Source of the DNA: Bacillota bacterium
GTDB lineage: Bacteria; Bacillota; Clostridia; Lachnospirales; Lachnospiraceae
Reading direction: 5' to 3'
NCBI GenBank assembly: GCA_023434365.1
Contig: JAEYSV010000016.1
Coordinates: 124,001 to 188,000, forward strand
Length of the DNA stretch: 64,000 nucleotides
A program made the position numbers and the translations under genes. Shown here piece by piece: positions 53,201 to 62,159 of the stretch. Each line of letters begins with the position of its first letter. The first letter of the stretch is position 1. Below the pieces are notes generated by a model, which saw only the letters and a program-made list of their open reading frames with translations, did not search any database and was not told where the DNA came from.

Positions 53201-53981
53201 TATCACTAGTAGCAAACCGTCCACCATCTAATTGCACCATAGGACGGATGTCTGGTGGAATTACTGGGATTACGGTTAAGATCATCCAGTCAGGTCTATT
53301 ATCAGATTCTCTAAATGCTTCTACTACTTCAAGACGTTTAATAATTCTGGCACGTTTTTGTCCTGTAGAATCTTTTAAAGCCTTTTTCAGTTCTTTTGAT
53401 TCTTTTTCAAGATCAATTGCCTGAAGTAATTCTTGAATTGCTTCAGCACCCATACCTACACGGAATTTTGATCCGTATTTGTCATATGCTTCTCTATATT
53501 CTTTTTCATTTAATACCTGTTTATAAGTTAAATCAGACTCTCCAGAATCAAGTACTATATAGGATGCAAAATATAATACTTTTTCTAAAGTTCTAGGAGA
53601 AAGGTCTAAAATTAGACCCATTCTACTAGGAATTCCTTTAAAATACCAAATATGAGAAACTGGGGCTGCTAACTCAATATGGCCCATACGTTCACGACGT
53701 ACACTTGCCTTTGTTACTTCTACACCACATCGGTCGCAGACTACACCCTTGTAACGAATCTTTTTATACTTACCACAATGACATTCCCAATCCTTGTTTG
53801 GTCCAAAGATTTTTTCACAGAAAAGTCCATCTTTCTCAGGCTTTAGTGTTCTATAGTTAATTGTCTCCGGTTTTTTTACTTCCCCACGGGACCATTCCCT
53901 AATTTTATCTGGTGACGCTAAACCAATTTTGATTGCGTCGTATGACAGCTGATCTGCCACTCCATTCATTAATTCTGGCAT
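50274..53981 (-). CDS. rpoC: DNA-directed RNA polymerase subunit beta'
   Basis: The 1235-residue beta' subunit binds the template and the catalytic magnesium through NADFDGDQMAVHLPL. Zinc ligands appear in WECHCGKYKKIRYKGVVCDRCG near the N-terminus and again in CKSHIGVCAKCYG. The last 55 residues are strongly acidic (EDTVSVDEVDEYDSIEDDGS onward), more than in model bacteria. Between rpoB (18-base gap) and a terminator. Confidence 0.97.
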   Translation of the reverse strand: MPELMNGVADQLSYDAIKIGLASPDKIREWSRGEVKKPETINYRTLKPEKDGLFCEKIFGPNKDWECHCGKYKKIRYKGVVCDRCGVEVTKASVRRERMGHIELAAPVSHIWYFKGIPSRMGLILDLSPRTLEKVLYFASYIVLDSGESDLTYKQVLNEKEYREAYDKYGSKFRVGMGAEAIQELLQAIDLEKESKELKKALKDSTGQKRARIIKRLEVVEAFRESDNRPDWMILTVIPVIPPDIRPMVQLDGGRFATSDMNDLYRRIINRNNRLKRLLELGAPDIIVRNEKRMLQEAVDALIDNGRRGRPVTGPGNRALKSLSDMLKGKQGRFRQNLLGKRVDYSGRSVIVVGPELKLYQCGLPKEMAIELFKPFVMKELVAKGTAHNIKSAKKMVERLQSEVWDVLEEVIKEHPVMLNRAPTLHRLGIQAFEPTLVEGKAIKLHPLVCTAFNADFDGDQMAVHLPLSVEAQAECRFLLLSPNNLLKPSDGGPVAVPSQDMVLGIYYLTQERPGALGEGHVFKNTHEAILAYENNAVSLHARIKVRRMNSNGETRFVECTVGRIIFNEVIPQDLGFVDRSNPENELLYEVDFLCAKKQCKQILEKIINTHGATKTAETLDHIKGLGYKFSTRAAMTVSISDMTVPEEKKGILKAAEAQVETISRNFRRGLITEDERYKEVINIWKDADDKITQALLGGLDRYNNIYMMAHSGARGSDKQIKQLAGMRGLMADTTGKTIELPIKSNFREGLDVLEYFISAHSARKGLSDTALRTADSGYLTRRLVDVSQDLIIREVDCQEGKEIPGMWIKAFTDGNEVIEGLEERITGRYACESIYDDNGELIVKANHMITPKRASRIVQTKAIQDAGFEAKVKIRTILTCKSHIGVCAKCYGANMATAEAVQVGEAVGIIAAQSIGEPGTQLTMRTFHTGGVAGDDITQGLPRVEELFEARKPKGLAIIAEFGGIVQISDTKKKREVIVRNIETGEEKAYLIPYGSRIKVGEGQLIEAGDELTEGSVNPHDILKIKGVRAVQDYMIQEVQRVYRLQGVEINDKHIEVIVRQMLKKVKVENNGDSDYLPGTMADILEYEEKNDKLIEEGLEPADGKPIMLGITKASLATNSFLSAASFQETTKVLTEAAIKGKVDPLIGLKENVIIGKLIPAGTGMKRYRNVKLDTDINMRMEDTVSVDEVDEYDSIEDDGSLFKGMDFTDEMEDIDVDEFDMAEIDALNDLDEE

Positions 53982-53999
53982 ATATGGCTCTCCCTTCTG

Positions 54000-56900
54000 C
54001 TATTCTTTGTCATCAAAATCAAGATCGTCATTATCTACATCAATATCAAAGCTGTCGAAGTCATCTTCTATGGACTCTTCTTCAATATCATCATTGCTAA
54101 AATCCGGAATATCCGTATCATCTACGAAAACTTCACCCTTTAGGTCAGGCTCCTCAAACTCATCATCGCTTTCAAAGATATCAAAGGTGTCCTCTTCACT
54201 CTGAACTTCAGTATACCCTGCATCAGCAAAGTTTTCATCACCATAACGGAAATTATCCTCACCCTGAATTATGGATGTTAATTCTTCATTACCATAATCT
54301 GTAGTTTCTGTCATCTTGATTTCATTTCCATTCTCATCAAGTACTGTTACATCAAGGGCAAGAGATTGTAATTCCTTCAATAATACCTTGAAGGACTCTG
54401 GTATACCTGGTTCTGAGATGTTTTCACCCTTAATAATTGCTTCATAGGTCTTAACACGACCTACAACGTCATCGGATTTTACTGTTAATATTTCTTGGAG
54501 TGTATATGCAGCACCATATGCCTCAAGTGCCCAAACCTCCATTTCACCGAATCTCTGTCCACCAAATTGAGCTTTACCACCAAGTGGCTGTTGTGTAACT
54601 AGGGAGTAAGGACCAGTAGAACGAGCATGAATCTTATCATCTACCAAATGGTGAAGTTTCAAGTAATGCATGAAACCTACAGTTACTGCACCATCAAAGT
54701 AATCTCCGGTACGACCGTCTCTAAGACGTACTTTACCATCGCGATTGATAGGAACACCTTCCCATTCCTTACGATAATCCTGATTATTTAACAAGTATTC
54801 CATCAGTTCAGGATCTAATATATCTTTATATTTTGCTTCAAACTCTTCAATCGGAGTATTTACATAATCATTAGCCAAATCAAGAGTATCCATAATATCA
54901 TATTCGTTTGCACCGTCAAATACTGGAGTAGCCACATTAAAGCCTAATGCTTTCGCAGCAAGACTCAAGTGGATTTCAAGCACCTGTCCGATATTCATAC
55001 GAGATGGCACACCTAAAGGATTAAGCACGATATCAAGTGGGCGACCATTAGGTAAGAATGGCATATCTTCAGCTGGAAGAACTCGGGAAACAACACCCTT
55101 ATTACCATGACGACCAGCCATCTTATCCCCTACTTGAATCTTTCTCTTCTGTGCAATGTAAATACGAACCGTCTGATTCACTCCAGGACTTAATTCGTCA
55201 CCATTTTCTCTTGTAAACACTTTTGCATCAATAATAATACCAAACTCCCCATGAGGTACACGAAGAGAGGTATCTCTTACTTCACGAGCTTTTTCACCAA
55301 ATATTGCACGAAGAAGTCTTTCTTCTGCAGTTAATTCAGTTTCCCCCTTAGGAGTAACCTTACCAACCAAAATATCACCTGCACGAACTTCGGCACCAAT
55401 ACGGATGATTCCTCTTTCATCTAAATCTTTTAACGCATCATCACCAACCCCTGGAACATCTCTTGTAATTTCTTCTGGTCCAAGTTTTGTATCACGCGCT
55501 TCTGCTTCATATTCATTAATGTGAACTGAAGTATATACATCCTGTTGAACAAGACGTTCACTTAGAAGAACGGCATCTTCATAGTTATAACCTTCCCATG
55601 TCATAAATCCAATTAACGGGTTCTTACCAAGGGCAATTTCACCCTTCTGAGTACATGGTCCATCTGCAATAACCTGACCTTTTTCTACTCTTTCCCCTTT
55701 AACAACAATCGGTCTCTGGTTCATAGAGTTTCCTTGGTTACTACGGGCAAATTTATCTAATTTATAACTTTTCTTTATGCCATCATCTTGTTTAATTACG
55801 ATTACACTACTTGAAGAGCGCTCAATTACCCCGGCTTCTTCTGCTACAACGCAGTCTCCAGAGTCTACTGCTGCTCTCATTTCCATACCGGTTCCTACAA
55901 CAGGAGCCTCAGTTACAAGAAGTGGTACCGCCTGACGTTGCATGTTGGATCCCATAAGGGCACGAGTCGCATCGTCATTTTCAAGGAACGGAATCATAGC
56001 TGTTGCTACAGAGAATAACATCTTAGGAGAAACATCCATTAAGTCAACTTTTGACTTAGTAAATTCTGAAGTTTCTTCTTTGTAACGACCAGAAACATTA
56101 TTATTTACAAAATATCCACTTTCATCAACTGGTTCATTTGCTTGAACCACTACATAACGATCTTCTTCATCTGCAGTCAGATAAACTACATCCTCTGTTA
56201 CACGTGGGTTCATAGGGTCTGCTTTATCAAGCACCTGATATGGTGACTCAATAAATCCATACTCATTAATTCTTGCATATGTTGCAAGAGAGTTAATCAG
56301 ACCGATGTTAGGACCTTCAGGAGTCTCAATCGGACACATTCTACCATAATGAGTATAATGAACGTCACGAACCTCAAAGCCAGCACGATCTCTACTTAAA
56401 CCACCTGGTCCGAGTGCTGATAAACGTCTCTTATGTGTTAATTCACTAAGTGGATTGTTCTGATCCATAAACTGCGATAACTGTGAACTTCCGAAGAACT
56501 CTTTTACCGCTGCAGTAACTGGTTTAATGTTAATTAATGACTGTGGAGATATGCCTTCCAAGTCTTGTGTAGTCATTCTTTCACGAACGACACGTTCCAT
56601 TCTTGAGAGTCCAATACGATACTGATTCTGTAACAACTCACCAACGGCACGGATACGTCTGTTTCCAAGATGATCAATATCATCCTTGTTTCCTAAACCA
56701 TACTCCAAATGAATATTATAGTTAACAGAAGAGAAGATGTCCCATACTGTTATAAATTTAGGAACTAATCTATGCATATTTAACTTGATTTGTGCAATTA
56801 ATTCATCCTGATTATCGCCATACTTATCTATCAGATATTTGATAGCAAAATAATAAACATTTTCTTTAATACCAAGTTCTTTTTTATCAATACCATCAAC

Positions 56901-58016
56901 AAAATGCTCAATATCAACCATACGGTTTGTGATAACTTTGACAATTCTGTCGTCCATTTTTATCATTACATATGGCGCACCCGTATTTTGTAATGCATCT
57001 GCTAACTCTTCCGTAATAATAATTCCTGCTTCAATTATTTCACCGGTTGCTAAGTCAACTACATCCTCTGCAAGTTCATACCCTAACACACGATTTTTTA
57101 AAGCAAGTTTCTTATTAAATTTGTAGCGACCAACTTTTGCAAGGTCATATCTTCTTGCATCGAAGAACATACTTCGAAGAAGAGCTTTCGCATTCTCATC
57201 TGATAATGGCTCACCTGGACGAAGCTTTTTATATAACTCAAATAAACCTTCTTGATATGTCTTAGAAGGATCTTTTTGAATACTTGCATATATTTTTGGT
57301 TCCTCTCCAAAGAAGGCTAGAATATCTTCATCAGAGTCACTACGGATTTCCTCATCTATATTCCATCCCTTTTCAGGGTCTTGGCTATAATCAAAAATAC
57401 TGCCATCTAACGCTCGAAGTAGGACAGTAATTGGTACTTTTCTATTTCTATCAACACGTACATAGAAAATATCATTGGAATCGGTTTCATACTCAAGCCA
57501 TGCTCCTCTATTAGGAATTACTGTTGAAGAGAAAAGACGCTTTCCGGTTTTATCATGTTCAATACTATAATAAATACCAGGGGAACGTACTAATTGACTT
57601 ACAATAACACGCTCTGCACCATTAATAATAAAGGTACCAGTATCGGTCATCAAAGGTAATTCGCCCATAAAAATATCATGTTCATTGATTTCGTCGTTTT
57701 CCTTGTTGTAAAGTCTTACTTTGACTTTAAGTGGAGCTGCATACGTGGCATCTCTTTCTTTGCATTCTTCAATAGAATATTTCACTTCATCGGTGCACAG
57801 CGTAAAACCAACAAACTGTAAGCTCAAATGCCCATTATAATCTTCAATTGGAGAAATATCCTCAAATACTTCATATAGACCTTCTTTTAAGAACCATTTG
57901 TAGGAATCTGTTTGGACTTCAATAAGATTTGGCATATCAAGAACTTCTTTTCGTTTAGAGAAGCTCATTCTGACACCTTTTCCGACCTTGGTGGGACGTA
58001 TTCTGTTCTTTTCCAT
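54000..58016 (-). CDS. rpoB: DNA-directed RNA polymerase subunit beta
   Basis: A 1338-residue beta subunit. The rifampicin pocket GSSQLSQFMDQNNPLSELTH and KRRLSALGPGGL keeps the wild-type Asp, His and Ser, so no resistance change is visible. GDKMAGRHGNKGVVSRVLPA and GGKAQFGGQRFGEMEVWAL are the conserved catalytic and switch regions. The C-terminal 130 residues form an acidic tail with many Asp and Glu. I start at the ATG giving MEKNRIRPTKV, not the GTG four codons earlier. Own promoter upstream; rpoC follows. Confidence 0.96.
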   Translation of the reverse strand: MEKNRIRPTKVGKGVRMSFSKRKEVLDMPNLIEVQTDSYKWFLKEGLYEVFEDISPIEDYNGHLSLQFVGFTLCTDEVKYSIEECKERDATYAAPLKVKVRLYNKENDEINEHDIFMGELPLMTDTGTFIINGAERVIVSQLVRSPGIYYSIEHDKTGKRLFSSTVIPNRGAWLEYETDSNDIFYVRVDRNRKVPITVLLRALDGSIFDYSQDPEKGWNIDEEIRSDSDEDILAFFGEEPKIYASIQKDPSKTYQEGLFELYKKLRPGEPLSDENAKALLRSMFFDARRYDLAKVGRYKFNKKLALKNRVLGYELAEDVVDLATGEIIEAGIIITEELADALQNTGAPYVMIKMDDRIVKVITNRMVDIEHFVDGIDKKELGIKENVYYFAIKYLIDKYGDNQDELIAQIKLNMHRLVPKFITVWDIFSSVNYNIHLEYGLGNKDDIDHLGNRRIRAVGELLQNQYRIGLSRMERVVRERMTTQDLEGISPQSLINIKPVTAAVKEFFGSSQLSQFMDQNNPLSELTHKRRLSALGPGGLSRDRAGFEVRDVHYTHYGRMCPIETPEGPNIGLINSLATYARINEYGFIESPYQVLDKADPMNPRVTEDVVYLTADEEDRYVVVQANEPVDESGYFVNNNVSGRYKEETSEFTKSKVDLMDVSPKMLFSVATAMIPFLENDDATRALMGSNMQRQAVPLLVTEAPVVGTGMEMRAAVDSGDCVVAEEAGVIERSSSSVIVIKQDDGIKKSYKLDKFARSNQGNSMNQRPIVVKGERVEKGQVIADGPCTQKGEIALGKNPLIGFMTWEGYNYEDAVLLSERLVQQDVYTSVHINEYEAEARDTKLGPEEITRDVPGVGDDALKDLDERGIIRIGAEVRAGDILVGKVTPKGETELTAEERLLRAIFGEKAREVRDTSLRVPHGEFGIIIDAKVFTRENGDELSPGVNQTVRIYIAQKRKIQVGDKMAGRHGNKGVVSRVLPAEDMPFLPNGRPLDIVLNPLGVPSRMNIGQVLEIHLSLAAKALGFNVATPVFDGANEYDIMDTLDLANDYVNTPIEEFEAKYKDILDPELMEYLLNNQDYRKEWEGVPINRDGKVRLRDGRTGDYFDGAVTVGFMHYLKLHHLVDDKIHARSTGPYSLVTQQPLGGKAQFGGQRFGEMEVWALEAYGAAYTLQEILTVKSDDVVGRVKTYEAIIKGENISEPGIPESFKVLLKELQSLALDVTVLDENGNEIKMTETTDYGNEELTSIIQGEDNFRYGDENFADAGYTEVQSEEDTFDIFESDDEFEEPDLKGEVFVDDTDIPDFSNDDIEEESIEDDFDSFDIDVDNDDLDFDDKE

Positions 58017-58157
58017 TGACGTTTTCACCCCTTGATTTTATTGTAATTTATTTTGATATAAAACTGATAAGAAAAAGTCTTTTCTTTTTCTTATAGATGT
58101 GCTATAATTTATGTGAGGTCGTTTAATAGCATACGACACCACAATAGTGCATTTTTC

Positions 58158-58186
58158 ATACTATCATATCTATTTCAAGATGTCAA
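58158..58186 (-). promoter_or_regulatory. rpoBC promoter
   Basis: TTGACA, 17 bases and TAGTAT on the minus strand, in the 274-base gap behind the LuxR-like gene. The leader of about 135 nt includes AAGAAAAAG/CTTTTTCTT pairing at 58069-58092. This separates rpoBC transcription from rplJL. Confidence 0.75.
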
Positions 58187-58290
58187 GAGAAATTGGACGT
58201 CTTTTTTTATTTGTCTATGACAATTTAGTCATTTCAAACAATTTTAACCTCCATCTCTTTATTCTACCAAAATATTGTATTATTTATACA

Positions 58291-60747
58291 CTACAGATGA
58301 TCGTATTCCATTAATAAACCTAACTCTTTTGCAACTCGTATCGCTGCGATACGCTTATTAACCTTTAACTTTGCATATATATTTTTCGTATGATGCTTTA
58401 CGGTATTAATAGAAACACTTAACATCTGTGCTATCTCCAATAAAGACAGATCCTGTTCAAGGAGTCTGAGCATATTGGTTTCTGCTTTTGTCAATTGCGG
58501 CAGTTCTTCCATCTCTTTATGAAAATACTTTGGGTAAGCTACTGCATAAGTAACACTCTCTGCTACTATATCAGCATAAAATTTATTTTTTGCAAACTCA
58601 GGATATTTTTCTAAGTATACGCTCATTAATTGTTGACACAAAACCCCATGCTGTACCAGCACTTTGATGTGTGGCATCTTCTCAAGAAGCTTAAAAAACT
58701 GATTCATGTGCTCAATGACACTTGTTTTATTCCCTTTATGATAATGTAAAATGGCTAAATATAATTTGCATTCTAATAATAAATCCTGAAAACCGTAGAC
58801 ACGGAAGTAAGTATTATAGATTTCTAGCCAAGCTTGTGCTTTATTGTATTGTTTTTTTATTATAGCAACCTTTATATACAGGAAAACATACCGATTATGC
58901 ACTACAGAAATAGAATCGAATTGAACCAACTTACTCCGTTCCCACCACTCATCAATTTTCTTTACATCATAATTTAATAACGCATACCACATTTCATAGG
59001 CTTCATATTCAAGGTCAAGCAAAGGAAAGGGATTATTCGCAAGAAGACGTTTATATCTCTTATTTATTTCAATCAGAGTAATCGTATCTTCTTGATTATA
59101 ATATTTCTGCAAATAGTATCCAGAATATGCTACTGCATCTAGCATATCATTTTTATTACTTATTTCATTCCCTTTTGTCAAATAATGAACCGCTTTATTA
59201 TACTCAGTACTCTTATAACTCATCATCCCAATATATATTAGGAAGTGTGCCAGTATTCTTTCCCCCAATAAATGATAGTACGATTCCGATTGAACCATAA
59301 TTTCGAGGTCTTTCGTATCATTCCACATATTTAACAAACGGTAAAATCCCGCAGCGTTATTTCTCGTATGGAACAAATATTCTGATATTTCATCAAGCGA
59401 GTACCTATTTCTTGCTTCTTTTAGTTGGTGATATACCGTACTTCTTGGCACTCCGGGCATAACACAATTTAAGAGTAGAATGCAGGAATATATGCGCGTA
59501 TATTCTACCGAATTCTTTCTATATTTTTTTAACTCATCAAGAATCATTGCATAATAGCGTTTAGCAAGTCCAAGCTGATAATAAATTAACTCTTTTAAAC
59601 AAAGCCAGGCACAAACATAAGGATATTTCTGCAATTCCTCCTTCGAAATACTACGAAGCACCTTGTTTAGAAACTCATTATTTCCATCATATTGTACTTC
59701 TGATAAATACTTCTCAAGTAATCCAATCACCATTTCCTGGTCATTTAATTTAATTGCAAAACTAATCGCATTCTCATAATCTTTGCAGTATGTATAATAG
59801 CCAATCGCTTTGTGATATAACTTAATTTTCTCATTTAGATTAATAAGGCAATCAATATTACTCCTCATATATCCTTGCAGATACTGTGATAAATGATAAG
59901 TATGCTCATTTAATTTTAATAACACACAAAATTCCTGAGAAAACCGCTCGAGCACTTCAAACCAATACTCATCCTCCATTATATACAAAACCAAACTTTT
60001 TTCGATTTTATCGAACATAGCCATCATCACAATTATATAGCGATAATCATATGATAGTTTCTTCAATAACTTTTCTTCAAAAATTTGAAACACCTGTGTT
60101 TTAATAAATTCCCATCCAATTTTCATTACACTATCTTTATCATATACAAAATTAATTACTACATTTAGCGTAATTGGTATTCTTGGTATTTCGATTGGAA
60201 AACTATCTATTATACCAGTTTTCTCAGGGAACTGTTTACTAATGTATTCTTTTGTTTCTGATTCTGTAAGAATCATTTCAGGTGGAGTAAGCAACGCTAA
60301 TCGCCCTTCTGTAATCTCCTCTATAAGAAATCTTGGAATTCTACCCTCTGAGATAAATAATACTTTACGTTCTGTACTATTAGGTCTAATAATTTTTTGT
60401 AATAACTGTATGTTTTCTTCCTCTAATTGGTATGGAATGTTTTTAAATACTATATACTCCTGAAACATAGATGTTTTTTGATCTTCAAGTAAATCTGTTA
60501 GTTTTTTTAAGTCTGTTATAAGATTTTTCCTAAAATCAAACCAATAAGCTTTACATTGCTTGTCAATTTTCTGTTCGTTAAGGTACTGTATTAGGTATAC
60601 CGACTTACCAAAACCATAAAACGCTTGGGCAAATAACATTTTAGATCTATTAAGTTTACTGTCAATTAGTTTCATAATACGTTCATTGCGGTACCAAATA
60701 GAATTAGATTCTGGCAGCAAAAACAATAGCTCTATTTCTTTCATCAT
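58291..60747 (-). CDS. LuxR-type (MalT-like) transcriptional regulator
   Basis: An 818-residue regulator. An N-terminal P-loop region (AQAFYGFGKSVYLIQYL, about residues 40-56, a degenerate Walker A) is followed by a long helical repeat section of about 550 residues and a C-terminal LuxR helix-turn-helix (LSLLEIAQMLSVSINTVKHH and AKLKVNKRIAAIRVAKEL). The build is that of MalT-like STAND activators, which sense a small molecule. Inserted between rplL and rpoB and isolated by a terminator and a promoter. Its target is unknown. Two adjacent ATG codons are possible starts. Confidence 0.82.
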   Translation of the reverse strand: MMKEIELLFLLPESNSIWYRNERIMKLIDSKLNRSKMLFAQAFYGFGKSVYLIQYLNEQKIDKQCKAYWFDFRKNLITDLKKLTDLLEDQKTSMFQEYIVFKNIPYQLEEENIQLLQKIIRPNSTERKVLFISEGRIPRFLIEEITEGRLALLTPPEMILTESETKEYISKQFPEKTGIIDSFPIEIPRIPITLNVVINFVYDKDSVMKIGWEFIKTQVFQIFEEKLLKKLSYDYRYIIVMMAMFDKIEKSLVLYIMEDEYWFEVLERFSQEFCVLLKLNEHTYHLSQYLQGYMRSNIDCLINLNEKIKLYHKAIGYYTYCKDYENAISFAIKLNDQEMVIGLLEKYLSEVQYDGNNEFLNKVLRSISKEELQKYPYVCAWLCLKELIYYQLGLAKRYYAMILDELKKYRKNSVEYTRIYSCILLLNCVMPGVPRSTVYHQLKEARNRYSLDEISEYLFHTRNNAAGFYRLLNMWNDTKDLEIMVQSESYYHLLGERILAHFLIYIGMMSYKSTEYNKAVHYLTKGNEISNKNDMLDAVAYSGYYLQKYYNQEDTITLIEINKRYKRLLANNPFPLLDLEYEAYEMWYALLNYDVKKIDEWWERSKLVQFDSISVVHNRYVFLYIKVAIIKKQYNKAQAWLEIYNTYFRVYGFQDLLLECKLYLAILHYHKGNKTSVIEHMNQFFKLLEKMPHIKVLVQHGVLCQQLMSVYLEKYPEFAKNKFYADIVAESVTYAVAYPKYFHKEMEELPQLTKAETNMLRLLEQDLSLLEIAQMLSVSINTVKHHTKNIYAKLKVNKRIAAIRVAKELGLLMEYDHL

Positions 60748-60867
60748 ATTCCCCCTTATATCAACCTATAGAATAATGAGTTTTTCGTCCATTACTAAAA
60801 CCAATGCGAACTCTTTTGGTAAACAGCTCTTATATTATTTTAGACAATATTTAAAATAAAGCAAACA

Positions 60868-60893
60868 GGGGAAGGTGCAAAAACACCTTCCCC
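60868..60893 (-). terminator. Terminator after rplL
   Basis: A ten-base perfect GC-rich stem (GGGGAAGGTG with CACCTTCCCC) around CAAAAA, 22 bases after the rplL stop. The T run (TGTTTGCTTTATTTT) is imperfect, so some read-through is possible. Confidence 0.75.
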
Positions 60894-60914
60894 CATATAT
60901 AGTCACAAGAATAA

Positions 60915-61280
60915 TTATTTAAGTGTAACTTTAGCGCCTTCTGCTTCAAGTTTAGCTTTGAAATCTTCAGCTTCTTCTTTAGTAGCAGCTTCTTTAACTA
61001 CTTTAGGAGCTCCGTCAACTACATCTTTAGCTTCTTTTAAGCCTAAGCCAGTTACTTCACGAACTACTTTGATAACTTTAACTTTGTTAGGACCAACTTC
61101 AGTTAATTCTACATCAAATTCAGTTTTTTCTTCTTCAACTGCACCTGCATCTGCAGCTGCCGCTACAACAACACCAGCTGCTGCGGAAACGCCAAATTCT
61201 TCTTCACAAGCTTTTACTAAATCATTTAATTCTAATACTGTTAAGCTTTTAATAGCTTCGATAAATTCTTGAGTTGTCAT
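60915..61280 (-). CDS. rplL: 50S ribosomal protein L7/L12
   Basis: L7/L12 forms the mobile stalk that recruits translation GTPases. The 121-residue protein has the N-terminal dimerisation helix, an Ala-rich hinge (SAAAGVVVAAAADAGAVEEE) and the factor-binding domain with KIRE-like VVREVTGLGLKEAKDVVDGA. Follows rplJ after 58 bases. Confidence 0.97.
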   Translation of the reverse strand: MTTQEFIEAIKSLTVLELNDLVKACEEEFGVSAAAGVVVAAAADAGAVEEEKTEFDVELTEVGPNKVKVIKVVREVTGLGLKEAKDVVDGAPKVVKEAATKEEAEDFKAKLEAEGAKVTLK

Positions 61281-61338
61281 TATTCATTACCTCCAAAAAA
61301 TTTTAATTGTTATTGTTTGCACGTATCAACGTGATGCA

Positions 61339-61827
61339 CTATGCTTCTTGTTTTTCAGCGATTTGCTTAATAACACGAGCGAAGTTTGTAATAGGAGATT
61401 GCATACTTCCAAGCAATCTGGAAATAAGAACCTCTCTGGAAGGAATATTAGCAATTGCTTTTACGCCGTTTGCATCATATAAAGTTCCTTCTACTACTGC
61501 TGCTTTAAATTCAAGTTTGTCTGCTTTCTTAGCCACTTCATTAAGAACTCTTGCAGGAGCAGTTGCATCCTCAACACCAAAAGCGATAGCTGTAGGTCCT
61601 TCTAAATGTGGGGCTAATTGAGCGAAATCAGTTCCTTCGAAAGCTCTTTTAAGTAAAGTGTTTTTGTATACTTTGTATACAACTCCAGCTTCTCTTAACT
61701 GTTTACGAAGTTGAGTATCCTGTTCTACTGTTAAACCACGGTAGTCTACTAATACTGCGGATTGTGCATTTGCAGCAAATCCTTTGATTTCTTCAACGAT
61801 AGGTTGTTTTAATTCTACCTTTGCCAT
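61339..61827 (-). CDS. rplJ: 50S ribosomal protein L10
   Basis: L10 anchors the L7/L12 dimers to the large subunit and represses its own mRNA. The 162-residue protein begins MAKVELKQPIVEEIKGF and contains SAVLVDYRGLTVEQDTQLRK. I start at the ATG behind AAGGAGGT. The open frame reads 39 residues further up through the leader attenuator, which is not coding. Own promoter, leader and attenuator upstream. Confidence 0.96.
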   Translation of the reverse strand: MAKVELKQPIVEEIKGFAANAQSAVLVDYRGLTVEQDTQLRKQLREAGVVYKVYKNTLLKRAFEGTDFAQLAPHLEGPTAIAFGVEDATAPARVLNEVAKKADKLEFKAAVVEGTLYDANGVKAIANIPSREVLISRLLGSMQSPITNFARVIKQIAEKQEA

Positions 61828-61903
61828 TATGCTGTACCTCCTTATAGAATGCGGGTATTCACCCAGGCACCGCCGTATTTGTTTTGAAACAAAGTTTTCT
61901 ACA

Positions 61904-61934
61904 TAGAAAAACCTTGCTGCAAGACAGCAAGGTT
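61904..61934 (-). terminator. Attenuator in the rplJL leader
   Basis: AACCTTGCTG and CAGCAAGGTT (ten bases, perfect) around five bases, then TTTTTCTATG in the transcript. It lies between the L10-binding leader and rplJ, so RNA polymerase may terminate when free L10 is abundant. Confidence 0.8.
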
Positions 61935-61944
61935 TATAAGTCAT

Positions 61945-62025
61945 AATAGAAGCTTATATTTCCTCGGTAGGCGTTTTCACCTTATGCCTTGCGGCACCTA
62001 CTGTCTTCGGCAGTTATAGACGAGC
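61945..62025 (-). ncRNA. L10 leader (ribosomal protein autoregulatory RNA)
   Basis: The transcript contains ACTGCCGAAGACAGTAGGTG, then a TGCC-GCAA-GGCA hairpin, AAGGTGAAAACGCCTACCGAGG and a GTAGG/CCTAC closing stem. This matches the conserved ribosomal L10 leader that binds the L10-L7/L12 complex. It sits 13 bases after the predicted start of transcription. Confidence 0.85.
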
Positions 62026-62044
62026 ACTAACACTCGACTTGACG

Positions 62045-62073
62045 AGTATAACACATACTACAAGAAGTGTCAA
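62045..62073 (-). promoter_or_regulatory. rplJL promoter
   Basis: TTGACA, 17 bases and TATACT on the minus strand. It lies in the 332-base gap between rplA and rplJ, which also holds the rplA terminator, the L10 leader and the attenuator. Confidence 0.85.
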
Positions 62074-62105
62074 GTAATAATATGCGTTTTACATCTTCCT
62101 TTATT

Positions 62106-62145
62106 AGTAAAAAGAAGTTCTGCATCGGCAGAACTTCTTTTTACT
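62106..62145 (-). terminator. Terminator after rplA
   Basis: An 18-base perfect stem (AGTAAAAAGAAGTTCTGC with its complement) around ATCG, 14 bases after the rplA stop. T runs inside each arm make it effective in both directions. Confidence 0.9.
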
Positions 62146-62159
62146 ATTTCTACTGCTTA

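Noticed and set aside
61828..61944. N-terminal extension of L10
   Set aside because: The extra 39 residues read through the attenuator hairpin. The strong ribosome binding site supports the internal ATG.
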